This document shows positions 38,101-51,800 of a stretch of DNA of 64,000 nt, one piece after another (positions within the stretch are counted from its first letter, which is position 1; every line of letters starts with the position of its first letter). The notes under the pieces are model-generated. The model saw only the letters and a program-made list of their open reading frames with translations. It did no database searches and had not been told where the DNA came from. This stretch comes from Conus ventricosus (Eukaryota; Mollusca; Gastropoda; Neogastropoda; Conidae). The stretch covers positions 139,689,679-139,753,678 of the forward strand of contig CM031595.1 in assembly GCA_018398815.1 (NCBI GenBank), read 5' to 3'. The translations under genes were made by a program, and so were the position numbers.

Positions 38101-41100
38101 ATAATTCACAAAAAAAATTACATGCACCATCAACATTCTCTTTACCACAAGTCAAGTGTACCTTCAATGCAGTTTCTCTCAGCATGTGGTACTCTTTGTT
38201 GGACAGAGTCTGACTGGGTGCCACAACTATGGAATCTCCTGGAACATGGATACCACAAACCAAGTCTGAGGGTTTTGTTACCAATTTTGTGTGTGTTTTC
38301 CCCCAAAAAAAACATGAATTATTGATGCCTCCTCTGAAAGTGCTAAAACATAGAATGCATCATCATTCACTTTCCCCCCTGATTCAATATTCTCTCCATG
38401 ACCAAAGTGGGGGGTAAAATCTGTTCAGTTTCATTTGCAACATTTTCAATGACATCCTTTTTTTTGGTTATATATTATAACATTATAATTACTGTTATTC
38501 TTATACTACCTAATTATACTATTATTTCATACTGCTGTAAATATTGGCACCAAATTTGTAGTCTGAGTTTGTTTGTTTGTTTTTCAGAGGAATCAACCTG
38601 ATGATCTCACCCATGTGAATGCCGAGGGGGTCCAAGTTTTCCATGTTGCACACAGTGATACAGTTGTTGTAGGCATCTCTCACCACCTCATACTCCACCT
38701 CCTTCCACCCCAACAATGATTTCTCCACCAAGATCTGGTTTGTGACAGCAAAAGCCTGCCAAAACAGTTGTTGATACAAATAAATATGTCTGTAAACTCA
38801 AAGAGAGGTAAAAAGAATATGATGAAAATGATGAAATAATCATCCTCATTCTTTGGCAATGTTTAATCAGGAATTTTACCAGGGTGTGTCAGACTGGAGG
38901 AAATTGTTACTGTTGATCTTGATAATTCGATTATTACATTCAATCTGACCTCAGACCTTGGAATATATTGAAATTCTATTAAATCACTATCCATCTTGTT
39001 TAATAAACAAATCGTTTAGCAGGTTTTCACGCACTGAAAATGGAGCTTTCTGTTTCATGACATTTTCTTATTTTCACAAATACCTTGTTGGCAATGGCTG
39101 TCAGTTCTTGTTCATTTTTGGCCACCCCCGACCCCAGTCCCCCCAGGGCAAAGGCAGCTCGCACCATCACAGGATATCCAATCACACTGGCAGCTGCCAG
39201 GGCCTTGAGAGTGGAGTCTACTGCCTGACTAGGGGCCACCTTCTCTCCAATTTCTTTCAGGCGATCAGCAAAGATCTGTCGATCTTCAGTGGCTTCAACA
39301 CTACTGATGGGAGTTCCCAGAACACGCACATTGTGTTGCTGCAACACACCTCTCTTCTGCAGTTCCAGACCTGCCCCAAAGACAAAGAAATTGTTTTGTC
39401 ATTTCACAACTCTGTTGGAATCAGCACAACATTTTGCTGTCCTGATTGCAACTTCATTTTTGATACTGTTTTATCGCCCTATCTTAATTTTTCTCGCTAT
39501 TGCCATTGACGACAATACCGGTCAACAACTGTAACATTTTTTGGGGTGGAGCACACAGATCAAGCAACTATATTTATCATGACCTGTTCATCTCATTCAG
39601 CATCATTCCATTCAGCTGAACAAGCCATGATTTTGAACACATACACACAAAAGGGTTTTTGTCTTTCAAATTCAAGTACACTGATGTGCTTTTGCTATGG
39701 TTAACCAGTCAAAGGATAAAACTAAATGGATTTATCGATGGGAAATAAATCACACATCAGAGATATTAATATCTAAAACACTTTTTAACTTTTGGGGGGG
39801 CTGTCCCATCTTGTATGCCACCTCAGTGGAATTACAAACATGCCTCTCATTCCAGCTTCTTGTTCACAACCACAGCTTGGCTTGTCCCGCCACAGACCAA
39901 GCACTGGCAATCCTTAGGAGCATACAGAGTCCAGCTGCCATGAGACAACCACCAGAGGAAACACACTGTTGCTGCTGAGTCAATTCAGTGGTGTTCAGTG
40001 AAGCTGTTTTGATCCAACTTACCCAGAACACCATCTATTAAACCCCTACTGATGACAATAATTGCTCAGTCACAGAGCCAGTGTGACTGAGCTTCCCTCT
40101 GGAGAGTGCCACCACTTCCATCTAGGGACAGTCCCTATGAACTCACTAATACCAGTGACCACTTGAACTTTAACCAAGAGCATAGACATGCAGAGGAAAC
40201 TGAATCTGAAGTCAACATAAGAGCAGGGAATTAAAGACCACAGAATCTGAGACATTCTTTCATGCTAACTGAGAGGAGGATGACAATGAAGATGTTAACA
40301 TAGAGTTCCATTTGGTCTGAGTCTGCATGACAGGGTTGTACTCATTGCTTACTTTCATAATATACCCCAGTGGCAACCAGGCCCAGGAAATACACGCACC
40401 TGCAGAGTTGGTCAGGAAATATGAGCAACACTCTCAGATATGCATTCATTAACAAGATGAAACTCAGCTGTGTGGTTCCTGTCTTCCCAGTTGAGCCCAT
40501 AGCAAACTCAACTCTGGGTAAGAGCCAGACAGACAGAAAAATCACAAATGGCTCTCATTAGAATTGAATTCAAAACCTTCCAGCCAGGAGTTGCAATGTA
40601 AACCACTTCACCTCTGTAGCTAAACAGCAGTTGAAAACTTAACAGCCAGAAGACTTTAGTGCTCGCTAGTTATAGTTAAAAGTCAGCACTGTTGTGCTTA
40701 CCACAGTTGAGCGCCGTCTGGCCTCCCATAGACAACAAGATGCCATCTGGTTTCTCTCGTTCAATGACTTCCTTCACAAAGTCTGCTGTGATAGGCAAGA
40801 AATAGACCACATCTGCCTCCTTCTCTCCACAAGCATTGGTCTGGATTGAGGCTATGTTTGGGTTCATCAGCACCACCTTGACCTCCTCCTCCTGCATAAA
40901 TCAAACAGAACAGGTTGATCTTGTGTCAGCAGCTTTGTCAGATAAACTCACATGAAGAAATTTGTTGAGTGTGTATTTGTGCAGGTATATGAGTATGTGT
41001 GTGTGTGTGTGTGTGAGTGTGTATGTGTGTGGGTATGTGTGTGTAAATGTGTGTGGATATAAGTGGGCAAATGTGTATGTGTGCGGTGTCCATTGCTTGT

Positions 41101-42127
41101 ATATTATATTGCTCTTCTCATACCATATCAGTTTTCATTTGCTGGAATTCCATCTGGGTATGCTGATTTATGTAGATTTGTCTTGCACTGCTGTTTAGAG
41201 TGAATGCCAACTTGAGGTCAAAATTATGCAGCACCCTTTTATCTGCCAATTGAATATGACTTGTCCCTCTGCAGTACGGTAATGCAATTTATACCAATTG
41301 ACAATGGCAAAAGGAGTATTTCAGCATCATCTGAGTGTGGTTATTGTCAAGGAGTCAGTGTGAAAAACAACACACCTTTTTTCTTTTCTTAAAGTACAAC
41401 TTGCTTGTTATGCCTGTCATCTCCCACACAACACTGAACACAAAAGCAGTCTTTTTTCATTCATAATGATACATAACATGCCAGAGATCAGCAAAATTTT
41501 TCTCCTTTTTTTCTTTTTTTCAATAAAAATACACCAAAAGCTTAAAATAATGTCTGAAGCGCAAGAGAAACCAGCAAACAAGTTTGTTTTGTTTTTTTTG
41601 TAAAAGGAACACCAAATGCACGTTTACTTATGCTATCTATAAGACTTATCCAATGCCATTAACTTCTTAATAATCTTCTACACACACTATTTGACACTAT
41701 TGTGTAAAACAAATATTCATGGTGCACTATAACCCATCAGTCAAACTGCAATAATTTTTGTTCACAATTTTCTTCCACTTATGTAAAGAACTGTGTGTCT
41801 TTATAAAATACACATTCGTGATCATTACATGCAATACCTGTTGTTTACTTTCATTCAATGTGTCTAAACTGTCGTGAATAATTAAGCCACAGATTTCTTT
41901 TCACCTTGACAGCTTTGATGGCCTGGGAGCCACTGTAGTCAAACTCTCCTGCCTGACCAATGGACAGTCCCCCACTGCCCAGCACCAGCACTTTGGACAC
42001 CTGCAGGGATAATGGCAACCCACTGTCATCAACATGATAAAACAGCCGAAACATAAGAAAGATACAGACAATATGTTGCATACACACACGTGCACGTCTA
42101 CACACACACTCTTTCACAAGCATGCAT

Positions 42128-42221
<94 letters not shown>

Positions 42222-43807
42222 ACACACACACACAGTACAACACACATATCCTGCACATACCACATACTTTCTTTCCGACAGAGACATTCTCTCACCAAAC
42301 TCTTATAGACAGAGAGGAGAACAGTGGGGTAGGAGAGGGGTGGGAGAAGAGTGGATGGCAGGGGTGAAGGAGACGGAGGGAATCAATCCGTTGTATCTAC
42401 AAATGTTGATTTCATGAAAATTTATAATGTTCCGAAAAACCTGGCACTACTGCATACTTTACAAAATACACAAAGGACATACTTACACAAGTATGTTTAA
42501 TTGCAGGAGGGCGTTTTTCAGAAGAAATGATGCTGCTGATGCTTGAACCTTTCTTCTCCATGAGATCATGGAAATAGTCAAACAGGAACTGAAATGATAA
42601 AAACAAAGCAGAAGCTGACAGAAAAAAAAAAACCACCAAAGGTTAAGGACACAGTCAGGAAAACTAGTTTAAAAGAACAACAATACACATTATGGAAGCC
42701 ATCAAACAGGAACTGAAGAAAAGGAGAAAAAAAAGATGCAAGTCATGGAAATAATCAAGCAGGAACTGACTGTACAAAAGTTCATGTCATGGAAAAAAAT
42801 CGAACAGGACCTGAAAGTAGAAAAAAATACAGCTCATGGAAACAATCACACAAGAACAAAATGATGAAATTGCACACAGAAATGAATTTCAAACAGAATC
42901 TGAAAGAATAAAAACAAAACTCATTGAAATAATAACAGAGAAACTGACAGAATAAAAATACAACTCACTGAAATGATAACAGAGAAACTGACGGAATAAA
43001 AACATAACTCACTGAAATAATTACAGAGAAACTGATAGAAGAAAAACACAACTCACTGAAATAATATTCCCCGAAGATGGAGTATGGCTGCCTTAATGGC
43101 GGGATAAAAAAGGGTCATACACACAAAACTCCACTGCCTGGCTATACAGGGAGTGTCCGCAGGAGTATCAGCCTGCGTACGCAGAAAGAAAGAAAGACTG
43201 AAATAATAGCAGAGAAACTGACGGAATAAAAACACAACTCACTGAAATAATAAGTGAAACTGACAGAATAAAAATACAACTCACTGAAATGACAACAGAG
43301 AAACTGACGGAATAAAAATACAACTCACTGAAATGATAACAGAGAAACTGACAGAATAAAAACCACAACTCACTGAAATAATAACAGAGAAAACTGACGG
43401 AATAAAAACACAACTCACTGAAATAATAACAGAGAAACTGACAGAATAAAAACACAGCATTGAAATAATAACAGACACTGATAGAATTAAAGAAAAAAAC
43501 ACAGGTTATGGAAGTAGTCAAACACAAGCTGATCAGACAACATCACAGGCCATGGCAATTGTAAATAGAAACTGACAGAACAAAAACACAGGTCATGGAA
43601 ATAGTCCAACAGGAACTGAAAGAACAGAAATAAGTTCATAGAAATAGTCAATCAAGTATTGAAAAAACAAATGTACAAACGTCAACAATAACGTAGCTGA
43701 CAATATTCACCAAAAATAGACAATATTCACCAAAAATAAACAATCTGTTTTCACTGTTAACACCTGTTAACAAACCATCGTCTGTAAAAGTGTGTGTGTG
43801 TGTGTAT

Positions 43808-43838
<31 letters not shown>

Positions 43839-46800
43839 GTTTGTGGTGTGTGTGTGTGTGTGTGTGTGTGCGTGTGTGTGTGTGTGTGTTGTGAGCGTGC
43901 ATGCGTGCGTGCATGTGTGCTTGTGTGTATGTGTGTGTCTGCATGTGAGTGCGAGTGTACACCTTAAGATTTTACACATACATAAAATCCCATCACCAAC
44001 TTTCAGAAGAGGTCAGCATTCATTCTAAACTTGGCCACGCCCTTTTTAAAAGATCATAAAAAATGTTTTTTTGGGGCCAAATACATTATCTTAAACATAA
44101 AAAACCCCAATTTAGAAAAAACCCAAACCCAAAACCCCTTGTTAAACCCCTTTTTACCTCTTGACAATATCCAAATAACATGAATTTTTTGCAAACGAGA
44201 TTATGATAAATTTTGTGTTTTGGCCCCCAAAAACGGTACCTTGCAACAATACCCATTCACGGCATTTTAGCAGCTTTTGCCACCCGAAGTTTATGTGTCT
44301 AAGCAAAATAAGCAGTCACTTGATGCCCACTCCCTTTTCCCGCCGGGGAAAAAAAGGCCCAGTGTCCCCCCTCCCGTACCTCATTCCCCACTGGCCTGCC
44401 GTCCAACAAGATAAGTCATTTGCCTGTTTTCCCCTTTCTCTTTCCCGGGTTGTGTTAATAAAAGCTTGTGTTTGCTTTTTGTTGGGCTTGCCGTTTAAAC
44501 CCCCTTTCCCTTTTTGAACCTTTTGGGGGGTTTTTTGGTTTTTGGTGCGTTTTATTTCCCTTTTTTAAAACCGCGCATCCTCCCCTTTGTGCCTTTTCCC
44601 TGGGCATTTTCCGCGACTTCGCCTTCCTTTTTTTCATTTTCCCGAAAGTACCCTCTTAAATCTGCCCACTGGGGGGGCGCATTTTGTGTCCCAAAAAATT
44701 TATCACGGTAAACGATCTCCTCTCTATTTAACGGGTGCAAATTTTTAAGTACCCCCTTTAAGCAAAAATTACAAGGTAAAACCCGGGGTAAAAAACTCTT
44801 TTGGCCTTTGCGCGCACCTTGACGATCAATCCCCCCGGTCAATCGACCCCGGCCATTTTCGATTTTTTCCAAACCCCGGGTTGCCGCTCCGCCTGTTGCC
44901 TAACCTAAACCCCAACCTTGTTTGGCGGTATTTCCCGGGCTTCCCCGGCTCATTTTCCCCTTCCCTTTTATTTATCATTTTTACGGTAAAGAGATTGTTT
45001 TTGGGGATCTCTTGTCAAACCAAACTTGTGCACACTAAGTAGTCCCCCCTTTAAGAAACATTATTTAAATTCAAACACATTTTTTCCTCGCTTTTTTGTG
45101 CTTTCTTCCGGCACTCGCTTTTTCCCATCTTCTTTTAACCGCACTCCCAGTGCCCCTCACAGGGGGGGTTCGAGCTCTTTCTATCCCTCGATCCACCCCC
45201 CCCTTTTGTCTCCTTTTTGCGATCGTGCTTCCCGGGGTGTTTGGGCCTCGCCACCATCCCAAAATGGTGAAGGACATTAACTTTTCGACCCCTTTTCCTC
45301 TGTTGGGAGTCGTCCCTTGCCCCGGAGGCCCCCGCATGCCCATTCCGGGGGAAAAACCCCCTCGCACCTAAGATGAGCGTAGGGCCTTTGGGGAGGGGGG
45401 TTTTTCCCCGGGGGCCCGCGCGACCATCGTTACATACCCCTCTGCCCCCCCCGGGCTCCCACACATCGTTGCGTTTGGAACGAACAGGCAACCCGGCCTT
45501 TATTGCCAACTTTTTTTCTTTCTACACTGTAGAAACCCAAAAGGGCAAGGCTCCCCTGAAAGGACCGCCCGTTCAAAATTTTTCCCGTTTCCCCCTGCCA
45601 AATCACCTGTTCCCTTCGGTCGCACACAGAGACTCTCCTATCAGGCTGCGTCCCGCGACCCTGGGCCCCCGGGGGAACCTTACCAAGGCCCGACCGGCAC
45701 GGGGACACCCCCGGCCGGAATCCCCCGCCCCACTCGAAAAATTTAACCCCGGTCGTTAGCTTCCCCCCCCCTACCGTCACGCTGTCCATCAACCTCCCCC
45801 AAAACCGTGTCCAAAAGGGGCGGGCCACCCCCCTGGGACACGAGGAGCTTCACACTCCGGGGGGGATTTTTGTGGGAAAGCCCTTTTGGTTTGGTTTCTC
45901 CCCCACTGACCAAACCCGGGTCAGGGACGCGGGAAACGACTAGGCCCGGATCTCTGCCCCCCTAAACCCCCCGACGGCCCAAAACCACCCCATCGACTGT
46001 CGAAAATTTTTTCCCCTGGGGGTACGGGAATTTTGGGGGAGGGGACTTCTTTCGCTCCCCTATTGGGCAACGCCCCGCACCCCCCAATCCCCCCGGGGGG
46101 AAAACACCACCGGGACGGGGGAAACCTTGTCCCTTGGGGTGGTCCCGTCACTGAAAAAAACCCCCTTCCCAGTCCGCTTCCACGGGGCCAGGGGCCGGCA
46201 ACCATGCCCCCACCGCCACCCTGCCTTTCGGGGGGCCCGGCATGGCCCGAAACCCGGGAAACCGCGGGAGGCATTTGCTCTCCCCGGGGCGGGTACGAGA
46301 GAGCCCCCTTCCCCTTCCTAACCCACCCCAGGGGCCCCCCAGGTTACCCGGTCCCCAAAAAAAACCCCTCCCCCGGGGCCCGCCACGGGCCCTGCTCCCT
46401 CCCCCGGGGCCCGGGTGGCTCCACCCCCCCGAGGGAAACCCTTTTTGGCTGGGTTCGACACCCATTCTGACTCCATCTTCGGTCGCATTTTGGCACCGGG
46501 CTTCTTTCAGCGGGAAATCGACCGGTCCCCCTCCCCCTCGGGCACTGGCCGTTTCCGGCGACCCCCCTAGTCCTGCCTGCCGAGTAGGGAAAGCCACCAG
46601 GGACCCCCCCGTTTTTCCCCACAACCCAACGGGGGCGGGACTCCCCCCCACCCCTCTCCGGGCCCCCCTAAAGGGGTGGATCTGAAAAACCCCTTTCAAA
46701 CACTGACCCACACCCGGGGACGGGGTTGAGGGCTTTCCCCCCCCCCCCCAGGGGGGGGTAAACTTTTCCCCCCTTTGGGAAAAACCGGGCGCCCAGATTT

Positions 46801-48758
46801 TATTGTTAAGGAATCCCCTCCCTCTGAAAAACCCTTTTTCCCCCTTTTTCCGTTACCCCGGGGTTTTCCCCTCCCTGCCCAGCTATCAGGGCCCAAAGGG
46901 AAATAGTGGGCCCCCCAAAAACCCCAAAACCCCTTGGGGGACAAAACGCATCTTTCCCCGGGGGTCCCCACGGGCCCGTCCCCCCCCGGGGGAAATTGAT
47001 TTCTTGTCAGCCCCTAACGGCTCCAGTAGGATTCCCCCCAAAAGGCCCAAGGGCCCCTTTCTGTGCCCTTCAGACCTGACGAAAACTGAGACAGACCCCT
47101 AGCTTTTTTGGCGCCCCCCCCGGGGATGCCTTTCTTTTTCACAAGATATCGCTCACCTTTGGCTGGGGCGGACGGGCGCACCCAAAGGATCACTTTTAAT
47201 TTGCCGGGTTGGCAGTGAGAGATCTGAAACATAAAAAGGCCAATCTCTCGGGGCCGGCTGTCACGGTCCAACCCCTCCCAGGCGCTAAAGTGGGCCCTTT
47301 GGGGTGCATCCCGGGGAAACCCAACGCTTTTTGGGCAGCTATTCGACTGCAAAACCCGGGAAAATGACTCCCCCCAAACCCTACCCCGGGCAGCCACCTG
47401 CCCACACCGCACGGCCCGCCAAACGCCCTAATATCCCTCTCTTGCCAGCATACACCCCCGGGAGGAAACCGGGGGAAAGGGGGCCCCAGGGGGACTCCAC
47501 CCTTTTATACTCCTATTTCAAAAACGCTCCCAAACGCCCTCTCTGCAAAAATCGGGTTCCATAGAATTTGAAGCAGTCTGTACTTGCCCCTGAAATCTGC
47601 TCGCAAGGGGTTTTCCGACAAAGGGCCTAGCCTAGCAGACGACGCTCGCATTGAAGTTGAATTTTTCCCCAAGGGCTCGTCCCAATTTTCCCCCTATTCC
47701 CCCGTTTTGCGCAAACGCGATACTTTTCTTCCGCCATTTTCCCCCCTCGGGGCCAGGGAATCGAAAATGTCAGGAAAATGTGCATTTCAGGCCCCGGGGT
47801 CAGGGAAGGGAGACTGGTTTTCTAAGGAACCCCAAAACAAAAAAAATTAAAATTTTTTATGTTCCCTTTGCAAAAGACGCCCCATTTGCATCTATGGGGT
47901 TTTGAAAACCCCACACCCATGCTGACTATGGGGGGCACAAGCGCGTGGCTCAGTATCTTTTTACACGCGCGTTTGTGTTCCAGTCCTTTTTTAAGCTGTG
48001 GGGATGGAGAGTGACACTATTTTTAACCTCAACCCCCTACCCCCCCCAACTCGGGGCCCCCCTCACCCTGGCCCCAATCCCCTACCCCCAAACTACAAAA
48101 CCTTTTTTCCCCCTGGGGGGGTCACCAACCCCTCCAAAATGCGAGCCTCGCCCACCAGCGATTTCACCTCTCGGGCAAGAGCTTCGCCAAAACCCCCGAT
48201 CCAGGTATCTCCCCACCCCGGGGAGGGTTTCCCCTCCCCCCCCCCTAGTGGACCTCCCTCCCCACCCTTTGACTCTCCTTTCCCCCCCCCTTCGGGAAGG
48301 ACACTTTCGTCCCCTTTTGGGGGGTGATGGAGTCCCGGGCTCCTTTTATTTCCCCCCAGGCAAGTCCCAAGCGACAGCTTCAGAGGGAGTTCCCCTTCCC
48401 TTGGCCCAACCCAAAGACAGCTTGGGAAAAAGACCATTCCCCTAGGGGCCTTGGTTTTGTTTGGGGCCCCAGGAGGGCTCAAACCCATCCACCCTGGCCC
48501 CCCGGGGTTCCCATCTCCCTCCCTTTCCCCCCGGGCCCCGGAACTTTACACAGACCCCCTCCAACTCGGGGGGGGGGGCCCAAATTGGGGAGCAGCCAAA
48601 CCCCCCGGGGGTTTGGGAACCTCTGACCTCGTTTCCCCATCAAAACATTTTAACTGGAAAGGTGCAGGGTCGCCCTCCCCACTTCCGTCCCCCTAGTCCC
48701 CCCCGTTTTGTTCCCCTTTCACGGACAACACTTCGGGAGCTTTTTCCCTCAACCCAAA

Positions 48759-48800
<42 letters not shown>

Positions 48801-51800
48801 CTCCATCGGGGGTCTCCCTCCGTACAGAGGCCCCCCTCCACTGGTTTCACACCAGGGGGGGGCAAACCCCGCGCGAGACACATAGCAGGGCCCCAACCCA
48901 AAAACCCGGCAAAACACTCCAAACCCCCTCCCAAATCTGTCCCCACACGGAATGGACCCTCAGGGAGGCAAACCTAACAAACCCTGTGGGAAAAAAGGTT
49001 CCCGACCCATGATCGAAACCCGGGCTGCCACAAAGTTCAAAATAACGCTGCCAGTTTGTGTCCCCCGGTCCCCGAACCCCCGGGGGTTCCCCCATCGACG
49101 CCCTATCCCTTCCCTGGTCCGGGCCCCATAGCTTTCGCCCTCCCCCCCCCCGCTTTCCCCATCCTCCAAAAAGGTTTATCAGGAAGGCGAGACTCAGAGA
49201 CCCAGGGCCCTTCTCAAGCCCCGTTGGGGGCCCACCAGTCCTGGTTACCGGAACCTCAATTCCCCCACCACGCACCCCCCCTTCGGGGTTTAAAAACCCG
49301 GGGGGACATGCTCAGGGAACCCCCTTCGGTCCCCCCTCACGGGCCAAAACCCCCAAAAAATTTGCCTCCCCGCCTGGGTTCTGTGCCAGCCCGGTTGCGA
49401 CAGCTAGTCCACCTCCGAACGGGCTGTCCCCCGTCCGTCCTCAAAATCCCTCTATCGCTGGGGCCCTCAGGAACCTTTCCCAGACCTACCATGTCCTCGT
49501 CGCAGAGCTAGCAACAGACCCTTTACAATTTTCAGATGGAGGAAATGGGTCTCATGGGCGAAGACAATTCTGTCTATCACAATCACCCCCTCCAATATCC
49601 AGATAGGGAAAATTTTTTCCCGTCCCACCTTTAAACCCCTCTGCTAGCCCCCATCCGGGGCTACAGGCCGGGCCCCTCTGCAAAACCACCGCCAAATGGG
49701 CGGACCCTTTCCCTTTAGAATACTTTTCCTTTTTCAAACAGATCCCCCCGAGGGGCTGCTTTCGTGAGGCCCAATCCCCTAGACCCTGTTCCCCTTTTGG
49801 GAAACCCCTTCACTTACTTTACGTCCTCCGGAAACCCCCCTTTGGGGCCTGTCTCCTCCATTTCCCCTTTGACCTTCTGTCTATGAAAACTACCTTCCCC
49901 TCGCCCCCTCCTTCCGCCAGAAGGCGAGGGGAGATCCCGCCCTTTGCGGGGACCCCAGAGAAAAAATTGCCCTTTTCCCCAGAGACGGCTCCGCCTCTTA
50001 AATTCCTTTTCCCAATTCCTAGCTAAGAAACCCGGAACCCGGGAGTGCCCCCCTCCTTTTCCTCGTCAACCCCCCCGCGGCGGAAAACACAGGGGAGACA
50101 CCCCTTTTGGGCAAAGCCCTTTTGGGCCCCTTTTCGAGGGCTAACACACACTGGGGAAAGCTCCGGGGGGCCCCAGGGGCGTTTTGCAAAGACGTCTCCT
50201 TATTTCCATCAAACCCCCTAACACAAGACCCTCAGCTGGGACGTCTCTAAGGGGGCTCTCCAAGGGGTCAGAACGGGCCCATCCCCAGCATCCCCCCACC
50301 CCCCGTCTTGTCCCCCCCCGGGCTCAAAGACCCAGAGCGCTCGCCGCTTCGGCAGCATTCCACACCTGTTTTTCCCCGCGCCACCTCCAGGGGGCAGCCA
50401 TCTGGGGTTCGGAAAATCCCCTTTATAAAAAATTTTTTTAAGGGACATCCGCAAAAAAACCCGGGGTGATGGTTTTAATGGGATTTTCCTTTGGGGGGGG
50501 TATGCAAAAAATATTTTGGGGAACCCCAGGAAACCCCTAGGGGACCGCCCCCTCCTTTTCCTTTTAATTTTGCCCATTGGGCTGACATGGTACAGTTTTA
50601 TAAACCCCCAAAAAAAGGGGGGTTTTGTATTATTAAACCCCCCGTTTGGGGTATATACTTTCCAGTCAGACTCAATGCCCCCCCTGCCTTCCCCCCCTGG
50701 GGCCCAAAGGGTTTTTGGGGTTCCTTGCGCGCATCCCGAAAGAAAGAGGTACGGGAGGTTGACACTGGCTTTCCTTCCTACCGGAAGCGGGGGCATCACT
50801 GACTGTCCCTTTTTACTGCCTTAAACCACACAAAAAAAAACGGCCCGGCAGAGCCCGACAACCCGCCGTGAATTCAATTTTCGACTTTGGGAATTTTACT
50901 AAACCAAACAGGGGGTAAAAAACCAAAAACCCCCCTAATTTCCCCCTTCAAATGGGGGAGAATGAATAAATTAAGAAACATTTGTGTACCTGTGTGTCAG
51001 TTGGACCTCCCCAGGCTTCAGGATGGAACTGAGCAGTGAAAACAGGCTTCTTTGTGTGCATGATACCCTGAAACAGTGAAGACAGGTATTTTGTGCGCAT
51101 GATACCCTGAAACAGTGAAGACAGGTATATTTGTGTGCATGAAAACCTGAAACAGCAAAGCAGCTTCTTTGTGTGTAACAGCAAAGACAGGCTTCTTTGT
51201 GTGCATGATACCCTGAAACAAAGAAGACAGGCTTCTATTGTTGCATGATACCCTGAAACAGCAAAGACAGGCTTCTTTGTGAGCATGATATCCTGAAACA
51301 GCAAAGACAGGCTAGTTTGTGTGCATGATACCTAAGACAGCAAACACTGATTCTTTGTTTGCATGACATCCTGACATGGCAATGACGGCTTCTTTTTGTG
51401 TAAGATGCCCAACCATAACAAAGACTGGTTTCTTTGTGTGCATGATGCCCTGAAACAACACAGACTGGTTTCTTTGTGTGCACAATACCTGACTAATGAT
51501 AACAAGTGGTTTTTTTTGTGTGTATGATACCCTAAAACAGCAAAGACTGGCTTCTTTGTGTGCATGATATCCTGAAATAGCGAGGACAAGCATCTTTTTT
51601 TGCATAATACTCTGCAACACCAAAGACAGGCTTCTTTTTGTGTACATGCCCTGAAACTACAAAAGACATACTTCTTTGTGTGTGTGAAAGTACATGTTTC
51701 TTTGTGTACGTTTATACCCTGAAACAAAGATGGCTTTTTCTTCGCGCGATATCCTCATACAAGACAGTCTTCTCAATGAGCAAAACACCCTGAAACAACA

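Larger units (their letters stand above)
44218..50936 (+). mobile_element. DIRS-like element, copy 2, with homopolymer-smeared sequence
   Basis: It is collinear with copy 1 from the left inverted repeat (…ACCCATTCACGGC…) through the same gag start (MVKDIN at 45263) to the internal complementary region near 50575-50665 and the right inverted repeat ending at about 50936. It keeps the RNase H/recombinase linker (49080-49560) and the recombinase (49640-50450) that copy 1 lacks. The text is full of C, G, A and T runs where copy 1 has mixed sequence, so reading frames are unreliable. It lies in intron 4 of the CPS gene in the opposite sense. Confidence 0.85.

Noticed and set aside
42034..42417. 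HTHTHT-type open frames
   Set aside because: They are the (CA)n array of intron 5; the same applies to frames at 43650-44030 and 58810-59143.
44503..50824. Many Pro/Gly-rich open frames on both strands
   Set aside because: They come from the homopolymer-distorted DIRS copy 2. Only frames matching copy 1 or known recombinase segments were kept.
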